This document shows positions 1-4,792 of a stretch of DNA of 7,345 nt, in pieces. Every line of letters starts with the position of its first letter. Positions within the stretch are counted from its first letter, which is position 1. Made by a program: the position numbers and the translations under genes. The notes under the pieces are model-generated. The model saw only the letters and a program-made list of their open reading frames with translations, searched no databases and was not told where the DNA came from. The DNA is from Chloroflexota bacterium (GTDB lineage: Bacteria > Chloroflexota > Ktedonobacteria > Ktedonobacterales > Ktedonobacteraceae), in contig VBHI01000125.1 in assembly GCA_005881495.1 (NCBI GenBank), positions 1 to 7,345 of the forward strand, read 5' to 3'.

Positions 1-54
1 CGGCAAAGTCATACCCGAAGACTTCGCCGGCAAAGTCATACCCGAAGACTTCGC
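1..54. repeat. Perfect 27-bp tandem duplication inside the sigma factor gene
   Basis: Bases 1-27 and 28-54 are identical. On the minus strand each unit encodes EVFGYDFA plus one junction residue, so the protein reads REVFGYDFA then GEVFGYDFA. The unit is divisible by three and keeps the frame. In the family this stretch is normally present once, followed by EIA. It could be a real slippage or duplication event, or an assembly artefact, since it lies exactly at the window edge. Confidence 0.9.
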
Positions 55-430
55 GCAGCAGGAAGACCGCTCGCTCGAACGGTTGGAGCTGCTCCAGCAG
101 CACCAGGAAGGCCAGCGAGATCGACTCCTCCGTGTCGACGCGCTCTTGCGGATCGGCTGATTCGGAAGCCGTTGCGGTGATGATGGGCTCCGGCAACCAG
201 GGACCCACGTACACTTCCCGCGTCCTGCGCGCGAGCTGGAGTTGGTCCATGCACAGGCGCATGAGGATCGTGGTGAGATACGCTTTGAGCGAGCGAATGG
301 TCTCTGGCGGCGTGGTCTGGTAGCGCAGGTAGGTCTCCTGCACCATATCCTCAGCATCCATCACACTACCGAGCATGCGGTAGGCGATGGCAAAGAGGTA
401 GGGCCGATAGCTTTCAAAGGACTCCAGCAT
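1..430 (-). CDS. ECF41-type RNA polymerase sigma factor, 5' part (runs off the window)
   Basis: Directs RNA polymerase to a small set of promoters as an extracytoplasmic-function sigma factor. The first 143 codons are visible, starting from the ATG at 430. That start has a strong ribosome site (GGAGGAGG at 438-445, 7 nt away), while the ATG just upstream in another frame stops after seven codons. Region 2 spans residues 5-70 (FESYRPYLFAIAYRMLG, DAEDMVQETYLRY). The linker carries YVGPWLPEP at 74-82, typical of the ECF41/SigJ group. Region 4 begins near 100 with ERAVFLLREVFGYDFA at 119-134. ECF41 members normally carry a C-terminal SnoaL-like domain that tunes activity; it would lie outside the window. 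The gene sits 21 bp behind a hydrolase relic and downstream of an oxidoreductase, a neighbourhood usual for ECF41 genes. Oddity: nine residues of region 4 are duplicated in frame. Confidence 0.9.
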   Translation of the reverse strand, partial: MLESFESYRPYLFAIAYRMLGSVMDAEDMVQETYLRYQTTPPETIRSLKAYLTTILMRLCMDQLQLARRTREVYVGPWLPEPIITATASESADPQERVDTEESISLAFLVLLEQLQPFERAVFLLREVFGYDFAGEVFGYDFA

Positions 431-451
431 GCTTCATCCTCCTCCGGTGAC

Positions 452-691
452 TTATGAAGCGATCTCTTCGTCCCACCAGCTGCAAATCGCGGCTGCGACG
501 GCGCTAGCGTCATAGACCTGGGGGAAATAGTGACTGCCCCGAATCACGACGGAACGGTGCCGGGGAAAGATGCGCTCCAGGCGAGCCAGCCACCCCATTT
601 CGATTGTACCATCCTCGCCAAAGATTAGCAGCGCTGGCATCTCCTGAATCGCACTCAATCTCTACTCCAGGTCAGCCAGGAATGTAAGTTG
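452..691 (-). pseudogene. C-terminal relic of an alpha/beta hydrolase (haloalkane dehalogenase-like)
   Basis: The open stretch reads LTFLADLE, then an in-frame TAG (662-664), then RLSAIQEMPALLIFGEDG and on to SWWDEEIAS with a TAA at 452-454. PALLIFGEDG is the strand carrying the acid residue of alpha/beta hydrolases of the haloalkane dehalogenase or epoxide hydrolase type. GSHYFPQVYDASAVAAAI contains the catalytic histidine near the end. Only about the last 75 residues of a roughly 280-residue family remain. The nucleophile elbow and the cap are missing, and the frame closes again at a TAA (701-703). A TTG at 656-658 could start a 68-aa peptide, but nothing suggests that is functional. The stub probably once formed an operon with the sigma gene 21 bp downstream. 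Confidence 0.75.
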
Positions 692-739
692 TAGACATAG
701 TTATACTTCCTTTATTTGGTAATGTTGATAGACTTCTCA

Positions 740-1621
740 TCACTGTTCTGCTGGACGGTGATTACTTGCGTCCGTTTGTTCTCTCTGTCGTTCGCGGAAA
801 TCAGCGATTTGTTTCATGAGAGGAGTGACGCCTCCCATCTGGTTCATCATCTGCCCCATGCCAGGAAAGAGATCCAGGAGTGCTTTCATCAGCCGCCCGG
901 GTCCAGGCATGATCACGATCTCTGCCTTATCACGCCTGATGCTCTGCACTACCGCTCTGGCTACGGCCTCGGGTGGGGACAAGAAGGCTTTGCCCATGGC
1001 AGAAATGTGGATGTTCATTTCCTCCAGCGTCCGTGCTCCCGTCCCAGCACCGCCGATACTGCCAAGGACGAGCACCGAGCTGCTGACTCCGGCTGTGCGG
1101 TAATCGGCCCGCAACACACGGGTAAAGCCGATGAGGCCATCCTTGCAGGCGGAATAGACTTCGGTATGCGGGAAGCCTATCCGACCTCCCATTGAAGAGA
1201 TGTTCACGATATGCCCTTGCTTGCGTTGCAGCATCCCCGGCAGGAGCAGGCGGGTTAACTCGATTGGCCCGGTCAGATTAAGCTGGATGAGCGCCTCGAC
1301 ATCATCTGCCGTATAGTGGTGAAACTCCCGTTGAGGGTCGCCCCCTGCGTTGTTTACTAACACATCCACCGAGCCAAAGGTGCGCTCGGCAGCGTTCACT
1401 AAAGCGTTGCGTGCATTATGGTCCGTCACATCGGTCGGAACGGTCAGAACCTGAACCCCGGTCGCGCGAATGTCGGCGGCGGTAGCTACTTGTTCCAACT
1501 CTTGCCCCGAGCGTGCGGCCAGGACCAGATTCATGCCTTCCTTTGCCAAAGCTCTGGCAATATATGGTCCGATGCCATGTGAAGCGCCGGTAACGATAGC
1601 AGTCTGGTAGTTATTAATCAT
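740..1621 (-). CDS. Short-chain dehydrogenase/reductase (SDR family)
   Basis: A 293-aa NAD(P)-dependent oxidoreductase with a Rossmann fold, presumably cytosolic; the substrate cannot be read from the sequence. Visible motifs are the cofactor glycine motif TGASHGIG at 11-18, D64 of the adenine-binding DV pair, NNAG at 90-93, the structural N115, the catalytic S142 or S143 (NISSMGG), and the YSACK motif giving Y156 and K160. All catalytic residues are present, so the enzyme looks intact. The C-terminal tail beyond about 250 is rich in methionine and glutamine and less conserved. The ATG at 1621 is chosen because AAGGAG (1631-1636) lies 9 nt upstream and MINNYQTAIVTGAS fits family N termini. 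An ATG at 1666 would add 15 unlike residues. The gene is followed on the same strand by the hydrolase stub and the sigma factor, in line with ECF41 genes lying near oxidoreductases they often control. Confidence 0.92.
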   Translation of the reverse strand: MINNYQTAIVTGASHGIGPYIARALAKEGMNLVLAARSGQELEQVATAADIRATGVQVLTVPTDVTDHNARNALVNAAERTFGSVDVLVNNAGGDPQREFHHYTADDVEALIQLNLTGPIELTRLLLPGMLQRKQGHIVNISSMGGRIGFPHTEVYSACKDGLIGFTRVLRADYRTAGVSSSVLVLGSIGGAGTGARTLEEMNIHISAMGKAFLSPPEAVARAVVQSIRRDKAEIVIMPGPGRLMKALLDLFPGMGQMMNQMGGVTPLMKQIADFRERQREQTDASNHRPAEQ

Positions 1622-1690
1622 CTCTGTTTTCTCCTTCGAATTATGGATGACAGGAATAGTTTTCATTCTTCATAGTGGTTGAGACGTTGT

Positions 1691-1719
1691 CGTGATGACC
1701 ACCACATGTGATCATCACG
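1691..1719. promoter_or_regulatory. Dyad upstream of the dehydrogenase gene (operator or hairpin candidate)
   Basis: CGTGATGA (1691-1698) and TCATCACG (1712-1719) are perfect inverted 8-mers with a 13-bp centre. The centre contains the palindrome CACATGTG (1703-1710). The dyad lies about 70 bp upstream of the dehydrogenase start, where a repressor or activator could bind. It also overlaps the 3' end of a transposase relic, so it may be a leftover of that element. No run of T follows on either strand, so it is not a good terminator. Confidence 0.4.
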
Positions 1720-1903
1720 AATAAAGAGGGTCAAGCTGTCCTTTTTGGGACAGGTGCGAGTCTGGTTTTGCGCATGCCAGACACAACTGCCCATCAAAGA
1801 TGCCTTTGAAATGTTCGTGAAAATTTTCCATCGCAATGGAGCGCAGCTTGTGAAAGACGCGACGGACTCCCACCCCATCATCGGTGTAGGGAGAGTGTCC
1901 ATA
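1715..1903 (-). pseudogene. Relic of a DDE transposase C-terminal region
   Basis: The minus frame from 1903 reads YGHSPYTDDGVGVRRVF, then HKLRSIAMENFHEHFKGIFD, and continues to GQLCLACAKPDS and a TGA at 1715-1717. The stretch with TDDGVGVRRVFHKLRS, AMENF and FKGIFD resembles the late catalytic part of DDE transposases that are common in Ktedonobacteria. In those the glutamate lies in the xxENF-like segment and is followed by a VPTKG-type continuation that is absent here. The fragment is closed by a TAG directly upstream (1904-1906) and its last 20 residues look unrelated. The rest of the transposase is missing. Family assignment is from memory of such proteins, so the IS family is left open. 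Confidence 0.55.
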
Positions 1904-1926
1904 CTATCCATGAAGAATAAAGTTGT

Positions 1927-1973
1927 ATACCATGTTGTCCTATGAATAAACTATGCAGAGGACAACATGGTAT
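1927..1973. repeat. Perfect 15-bp inverted repeat with 17-bp spacer
   Basis: ATACCATGTTGTCCT (1927-1941) is exactly complementary to AGGACAACATGGTAT (1959-1973). As RNA it would make a 15-bp stem with a 17-nt loop. There is no following T run, so it is unlikely to be a simple terminator. It lies between the transposase relic and the SRPBCC/DUF1801 region. It could be a repressor operator, the end of a decayed insertion sequence, or a regulatory hairpin in the leader of the downstream genes. Confidence 0.85.
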
Positions 1974-2010
1974 GCTTACCGATAAGTACGGAATCGAATG
2001 GATGCTTACC
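1972..2010 (+). repeat. Two direct copies of ATGCTTACC, 30 bp apart
   Basis: ATGCTTACC occurs at 1972-1980 and 2002-2010. The second copy ends one base before the ATG at 2012 that begins the SRPBCC relic. The first copy sits in the partial palindrome GGTATGCTTACC (1969-1980) that adjoins the 15-bp inverted repeat. Spacing of about three helical turns suits a regulator binding two sites, or duplication by a past insertion. Confidence 0.6.
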
Positions 2011-2011
2011 T

Positions 2012-2089
2012 ATGACAAAAAATAAGTTTACTCTCAAACGAGAAGAACGAGAGGTCGTCAATGAGCGCATCTTCGATGCACCATGTGAG
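2012..2089 (+). pseudogene. N-terminal stub of an SRPBCC (AHSA1-like) protein
   Basis: The 26 codons from the ATG at 2012 read MTKNKFTLKREEREVVNERI then FDAPCE. This matches the first strand and the R-x-F-D-A-P turn that opens AHSA1-type SRPBCC proteins, which are normally about 140-160 residues long. After FDAPCE the similarity stops and the frame continues without a stop into the DUF1801 gene. The simplest reading is a deletion that removed the rest of an SRPBCC gene that stood just upstream of DUF1801. Whether the fused reading frame from 2012 (or from 1967) is translated is unknown. Confidence 0.55.
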
Positions 2090-2101
2090 AAGGAGAAGTA
2101 C

Positions 2102-2458
2102 ATGAATCCATCTGAACGTATCGACAAACAAATCGCAGAACTTGCCGACTGGCGCGGCCAAATGTTCGCCCGACTGCGCAAACTTATCCTCGAGGCCGAC
2201 CCCGACATCACTGAGGAATGGAAGTGGGATACCGCGGTTTGGTCTCACCAGGGACTTGTTTGTGCTGTCGGCACGTTCAAGAAAACAGTAAAAATGAACT
2301 TTTTTCAAGGTGCTTCCCTGGAAGATCCGCATACACTCTTCAATGCCGGCCTTGATGCTAAAAAAACGCGATCGATAGATTTCCGTGAGGGCGACGCAGT
2401 TGATGAGTCTGCTTTGAAAGAACTCATTCGTGCTGCCGTAGCTTACAATGTTGGGTGA
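2102..2458 (+). CDS. DUF1801 domain protein
   Basis: A 118-aa soluble protein of the DUF1801 (YdhG-like) family, whose biochemical role is not established. The core is visible as ADPDITEEWKWDTAVWSHQG (32-51), VGTFKKTVKMNFFQGASLED (56-75) and the helix DESALKELIRAAVAYN near the end. Length and layout are normal for single-domain members. The ATG at 2102 is chosen because AAGGAG (2090-2095) lies 6 nt upstream. The frame is open back to 1967, but that part encodes the stub of an unrelated SRPBCC protein, so the longer version is probably an accident of deletion. The stop overlaps the start of the next gene by 4 bp (GTGA, 2455-2458), so the two are probably translated together. Confidence 0.85.
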   Translation: MNPSERIDKQIAELADWRGQMFARLRKLILEADPDITEEWKWDTAVWSHQGLVCAVGTFKKTVKMNFFQGASLEDPHTLFNAGLDAKKTRSIDFREGDAVDESALKELIRAAVAYNVG

Positions 2459-2748
2459 AAAATACGATGACACAACAGGAAAGTGACCTCCCCATTGAGC
2501 TAGCCAAACCTGCTCAACGGGCGCTCTATGAAGCTAGCTACCTGCGACTCGAGCAGTTAACCAAAGTCAGCGAAACAGAGCTCAAGCAGCTCCATGGCAT
2601 CGGGCCAAATGCTATCAAGCAGCTCCGCCGCGCCCTCGCTGCTAAGGGCCTGTCGTTCGCCGACGAGAAGACCAGGAAAGAACGAGGGTCAACGACCCCA
2701 CGCGTAAACGCCTGTCTTTTACCCACATTTTACAATTGGATTCTGTGA
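2455..2748 (+). CDS. Small helix-hairpin-helix DNA-binding protein with altered C terminus
   Basis: A 97-aa protein whose body, roughly residues 8-75, resembles the C-terminal domain of RNA polymerase alpha and other HhH proteins. It contains LEQLTKVSETELKQLHGIG (32-50), with the hairpin LHGIGPNAIKQLRRAL, and ends in AAKGLSFAD. Such proteins bind DNA through the GIG hairpin; a specific role is not known. The GTG at 2455 overlaps the DUF1801 stop; an ATG at 2467 is an alternative start. Neither has a clear ribosome site, which suggests coupling to DUF1801. Homologues usually end soon after the GLSFA motif. Here about 20 further residues (to YNWIL) are encoded, the last 15 or so by the left arm of a large palindrome, so the original 3' end has probably been displaced by an insertion. 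Confidence 0.8.
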   Translation: MKNTMTQQESDLPIELAKPAQRALYEASYLRLEQLTKVSETELKQLHGIGPNAIKQLRRALAAKGLSFADEKTRKERGSTTPRVNACLLPTFYNWIL

Positions 2749-2862
2749 AACAGCCTCTGAGGCCTATGCAGTCTTTGACTGTTTCACAATCTCATCTGTA
2801 GCGACTGGCCTGACAAGCCACTTCAAAAAGATGTGGGTAAGAATCAGGCGTAAACGCGGGGG
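2696..2862. repeat. 167-bp imperfect palindrome (MITE- or PATE-like), left end of the IscB locus
   Basis: The left arm starts CCCCACGCGTAAACGCC (2696-2712) and continues TTACCCACATTTTACA to TGTGAAACAG (2744-2753). The right arm, read on the minus strand from 2862, gives CCCCCGCGTTTACGCCTG, TTACCCACAT and finally TACAGATGAGATTGTGAAACAG split over 2779-2800. The innermost 10-bp arms are perfect (2744-2753 with 2779-2788). The right arm has about 24 extra bases (near 2801-2824) without a partner. The apex holds two small hairpins, GCCTC-T-GAGGC (2753-2763) and CAGTC-TTT-GACTG (2769-2781). The outer motif GCGTAAACGC occurs at 2702-2711 and 2848-2857. It resembles a non-autonomous palindromic element; its right edge merges with the left end of the IscB element. 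Confidence 0.75.
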
Positions 2863-2863
2863 C

Positions 2864-3130
2864 TTGCGGCGAGACGCCACAGGCCTGTCTTTGACCAGCC
2901 GATCTGCCACAGCCTGTGGACAAGGCGCGAACTGGCAGAACCGTTGGCTTCGTCAAGACACCCAGGAGTGCTGCCTCAGCTCCTGGCGCTGTCGTTCATC
3001 GTTAAAAGGCGGTTCGGGGTGTCAGCCGGTGCGATGAGCCGAACAAGCCAAGCCAACAGCGGCGAGGGGAGTGGTGGAGGGACGTCTGCCTCTACCCGTC
3101 AGACAGCCCCTTACGGGGCCTCGTAAGAGG
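2864..3130 (+). ncRNA. Predicted omegaRNA (HEARO RNA), guide RNA of IscB
   Basis: The roughly 270 nt before iscB have no convincing gene but are full of pairings that can coexist. An outer stem GTTGGCTT/AAGCCAAC (2943-2950 with 3050-3057) encloses GACACCC/GGGTGTC (2957-2963 with 3017-3023) and the hairpin CCAGGAG/CTCCTGG (2962-2968 with 2980-2986). TCATCG/CGATGA (2996-3001 with 3032-3037) crosses the second stem as a pseudoknot. Towards the 3' end, GGTGGAGG/CCTCTACC (3073-3080 with 3089-3096) has a loop that pairs as GTCTG/CAGAC (3084-3088 with 3100-3104), an H-type pseudoknot. Then come GCCCC-TTAC-GGGGC (3106-3119) and CCTC-GTAA-GAGG (3119-3130). 5' hairpins include GGCG-AGA-CGCC (2868-2878) and CCACA-GCC-TGTGG (2907-2919). 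In this RNA class the 5' end extends into flanking DNA as the guide, and the scaffold lies directly upstream of iscB. Confidence 0.8.
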
Positions 3131-3145
3131 AAAAGGAACAAGCAC

Positions 3146-4417
3146 ATGGTATTCGTACTCGACAAGCACAAACAGCCGCTCATGCCATGCACGCCCAAAC
3201 GGGCACGTCTGCTGCTCGCCCAGGGGCGGGCGGTGGTGCATCGCATCAAGCCGTTTGTCATTCGTCTCAAGGATCGGCGCGCTCTCGACTCGGTGCTCCA
3301 ACCTGTTGTCCTGAAACTGGACCCAGGCTCCAAAACCACTGGCAGCGCGTTGGTGCGGGAGGAAGCCACGCCTGACGGCCCGGTCCATTACGCGCTGCAC
3401 CTCGCCGAACTCACCCATCGTGGCGAAGCGGTTCACCGCGCCCTGCTGCAACGAGCAAGCTATCGGCGACGGCGCAGAAGCGCCAACCTGCGGTACAGAC
3501 CGTGCCGCGTAGCCCTCCGCAGACGCGCTCCGAGCTGGCTCCCGCCCTCCTTACGCTCACGGATCGGAAACGTGCTCACCTGGGCACAACGCTATGCCTA
3601 CTGGGCGCCTGTCAGCCGGATCGAGGTGGAGCGGGTCAAGTTTGACCTGGCCCTCATGCAGAACCCGGAGGTGGCAGGGGTCGAATACCAGCGTGGTGAG
3701 CTTTTTGGCTGGGAGGTCAGGGCATATCTCCTGGAAAAGTTTCAGTATCGCTGCGCGTACTGTGGGCGCGCACATACTGTTTTTGAACTGGACCATATTG
3801 TGCCACGCTCGCGGCATGGCTCCAATCGTGTAAGCAACCTCGCGCTCAGTTGCCACGACTGTAATATCGCCAAAGGCAAGCAGACCGCCGCTGAGTTCGG
3901 CCACCCGGAGGTCGAAGCGCAAGCAAAGCGCCCCCTTGGAGATGCAGCAGCAGTGAATGCGACCAGATATGCGCTCGTGGAGGCACTGCGCGTCCTCGGC
4001 TTGCCGATCGGAACGTGGAGCGGTGGGCGAACGAGATGGAATAGAGATCGCTTCGGCATCGAGAAGGCGCACTGCCTGGATGCTCTCTGTGTTGGGACCC
4101 TTGCTGGTGTCCATGTCCCTCCCTTGTGCCCTCTGGCGATCACCGCCCAGGGGCGTGGAAGGTATCAGCGCACAAATGTCAATGGGTCTGGCTTCCCACG
4201 TGGATACTTCACGCGAGAGAAGCGCGTCCGGGGCTTTTCGACGGGCGATCTGGTACGCGCAGAGGTACCCGCGCATCTCAAAACAGGAGGGGTTCGCCTG
4301 GGACGGGTCGCAGTGCGCGCCTCCGGCTCGTTTCGGGTCGGCAAGACCGATGGGATCAACGCGAGATACTGTCGAGTGCTGCAACGTATGGATGGCTACA
4401 GCTATGCGTCGTCTTGA
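3146..4417 (+). CDS. iscB: IscB RNA-guided endonuclease (RuvC with inserted HNH)
   Basis: An OMEGA-type nuclease, relative of the ancestor of Cas9, expected to cut DNA chosen by the upstream omegaRNA. Domains of the 423-aa protein in order: PLMP domain (1-45, PLMP at 11-14); RuvC-I with KLDPGSKTTG (D59); arginine-rich bridge helix (about 103-121, RASYRRRRRSANLRYR); RuvC-II with SRIEVERVKFD (E160); HNH with C203-x2-C206, DH at 216-217, N231, C236-x2-C239 and N240; RuvC-III with EKAHCLDAL (H309, D312); and a basic C-terminal target-motif domain (about 330-423). Every catalytic residue is present and the length is normal, so it looks active. The ATG at 3146 gives the canonical MVFVLDKHKQPLMP start and has AAGGA (3133-3137) 8 nt upstream. 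The frame is open back to a GTG at 3071, but that lies inside the RNA pseudoknot. The 3' arm of a small hairpin (3119-3130) ends just before the ribosome site and may affect translation. Confidence 0.95.
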   Translation: MVFVLDKHKQPLMPCTPKRARLLLAQGRAVVHRIKPFVIRLKDRRALDSVLQPVVLKLDPGSKTTGSALVREEATPDGPVHYALHLAELTHRGEAVHRALLQRASYRRRRRSANLRYRPCRVALRRRAPSWLPPSLRSRIGNVLTWAQRYAYWAPVSRIEVERVKFDLALMQNPEVAGVEYQRGELFGWEVRAYLLEKFQYRCAYCGRAHTVFELDHIVPRSRHGSNRVSNLALSCHDCNIAKGKQTAAEFGHPEVEAQAKRPLGDAAAVNATRYALVEALRVLGLPIGTWSGGRTRWNRDRFGIEKAHCLDALCVGTLAGVHVPPLCPLAITAQGRGRYQRTNVNGSGFPRGYFTREKRVRGFSTGDLVRAEVPAHLKTGGVRLGRVAVRASGSFRVGKTDGINARYCRVLQRMDGYSYASS

Positions 4418-4428
4418 GGACAGCAGGA

Positions 4429-4473
4429 GCGGCGCTTCCTCCCCTGGCGTGAACGCCGGGGCCTCTGCGCCGC
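4429..4473 (+). repeat. Right-end hairpin of the IscB element
   Basis: GCGGCGC (4429-4435) pairs perfectly with GCGCCGC (4467-4473). After an internal loop (TTCCT opposite CCTCT), CCCC (4441-4444) pairs with GGGG (4458-4461), followed by GGCG-TGAA-CGCC (4446-4457) with one bulged T. The CTTCCTCCCC-stem-GGGGCCTCT layout is the usual right end of IS200/IS605-group elements carrying TnpB or IscB. It starts 11 bp after the iscB stop and could also end transcription, though no T run follows. Confidence 0.85.
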
Positions 4474-4479
4474 GTTATG

Positions 4480-4792
4480 GTGAGAGAGCCCCCTGATGTA
4501 ACACATCTGAGGTTCCGCGTCGTAAAGTAAGATACATCAAGCCAACATGTTCTCGCGTTCTGATGACACGCCACGTTGGAAAGCACGACAATGAGAGGAC
4601 TCTTCCCCCAGCTTGACGCGCACACGCTGCTCACATGGCCTGTCAGCGCCAGAGTGGCGAGATGGATTGCGCGTATCAGTCACCCGCTGTCACCAGCGAG
4701 TCGCAGGAACGGCTCGCGTTGGGTTGCCGCCTCCGATCAGGCAAAAAAGAATAGATCGATGAAGAAAGTTATATTGTAGAAAGAAGAACACC
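4480..4792. other. Intergenic region between the IscB element and the AraC-type gene
   Basis: No frame here gives a credible protein. A 67-codon plus-strand frame from 4576 has no recognisable motif or ribosome site. Visible structure is small: GATGT-AAC-ACATC (4495-4507), another ACATC shortly after in GATACATC, and a GCGAG/CTCGC pair near 4696-4720. The last 50 bp are A-rich, with TATATT at 4770-4775 about 17 nt before the AraC start. That is too close for a normal leadered promoter, and I see no matching -35 box. Confidence 0.6.

Larger units (their letters stand above)
2844..4479 (+). mobile_element. IscB-carrying IS200/IS605-like element without TnpA
   Basis: The left end contains TCAGGCGTAAACGCGGGGGC (2844-2863). 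The right end contains CCTGGCGTGAACGCCGGGGC (4443-4462), identical at about 16 of 20 positions when aligned. Both look like the subterminal hairpins that Y1 transposases (TnpA) recognise. Between them lie the predicted omegaRNA and iscB in one orientation. No tnpA gene is present, so the copy is non-autonomous, as is usual for IscB loci. Exact cleavage points cannot be fixed. The left boundary could be a little further out, and the right boundary is set just before GTGA at 4480-4483 only because HEARO elements are reported next to ATGA or GTGA. Confidence 0.6.

Noticed and set aside
1..54. Start of a CRISPR array
   Set aside because: Two directly abutting copies with no spacer, in frame inside a sigma factor gene.
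716..1195. 159-codon plus-strand frame
   Set aside because: Antisense to the dehydrogenase, which has complete SDR motifs.
1736..1753. CTGTCC/GGACAG hairpin with T-rich loop as a terminator
   Set aside because: The T run is in the loop, not after the stem, and it falls inside the transposase relic.
1967..2101. Longer DUF1801 protein starting at 1967 or 2012
   Set aside because: The upstream part encodes an SRPBCC stub; a good ribosome site precedes the ATG at 2102.
2775..2803. TTGACT as a -35 box for the omegaRNA
   Set aside because: No -10-like hexamer at 16-18 bp, and the bases are part of a palindrome hairpin.
3071..3145. GTG-initiated 25-residue extension of IscB
   Set aside because: It lies in the RNA pseudoknot and hairpins, has no ribosome site, and family members begin at the MVFVLDK-type start.
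3557..4384. 275-codon minus-strand frame
   Set aside because: Antisense to iscB, whose own frame carries all expected motifs.
3957..4496. 179-codon plus-strand frame overlapping the iscB 3' end
   Set aside because: Out-of-frame shadow of iscB and the right-end hairpin; no motifs.
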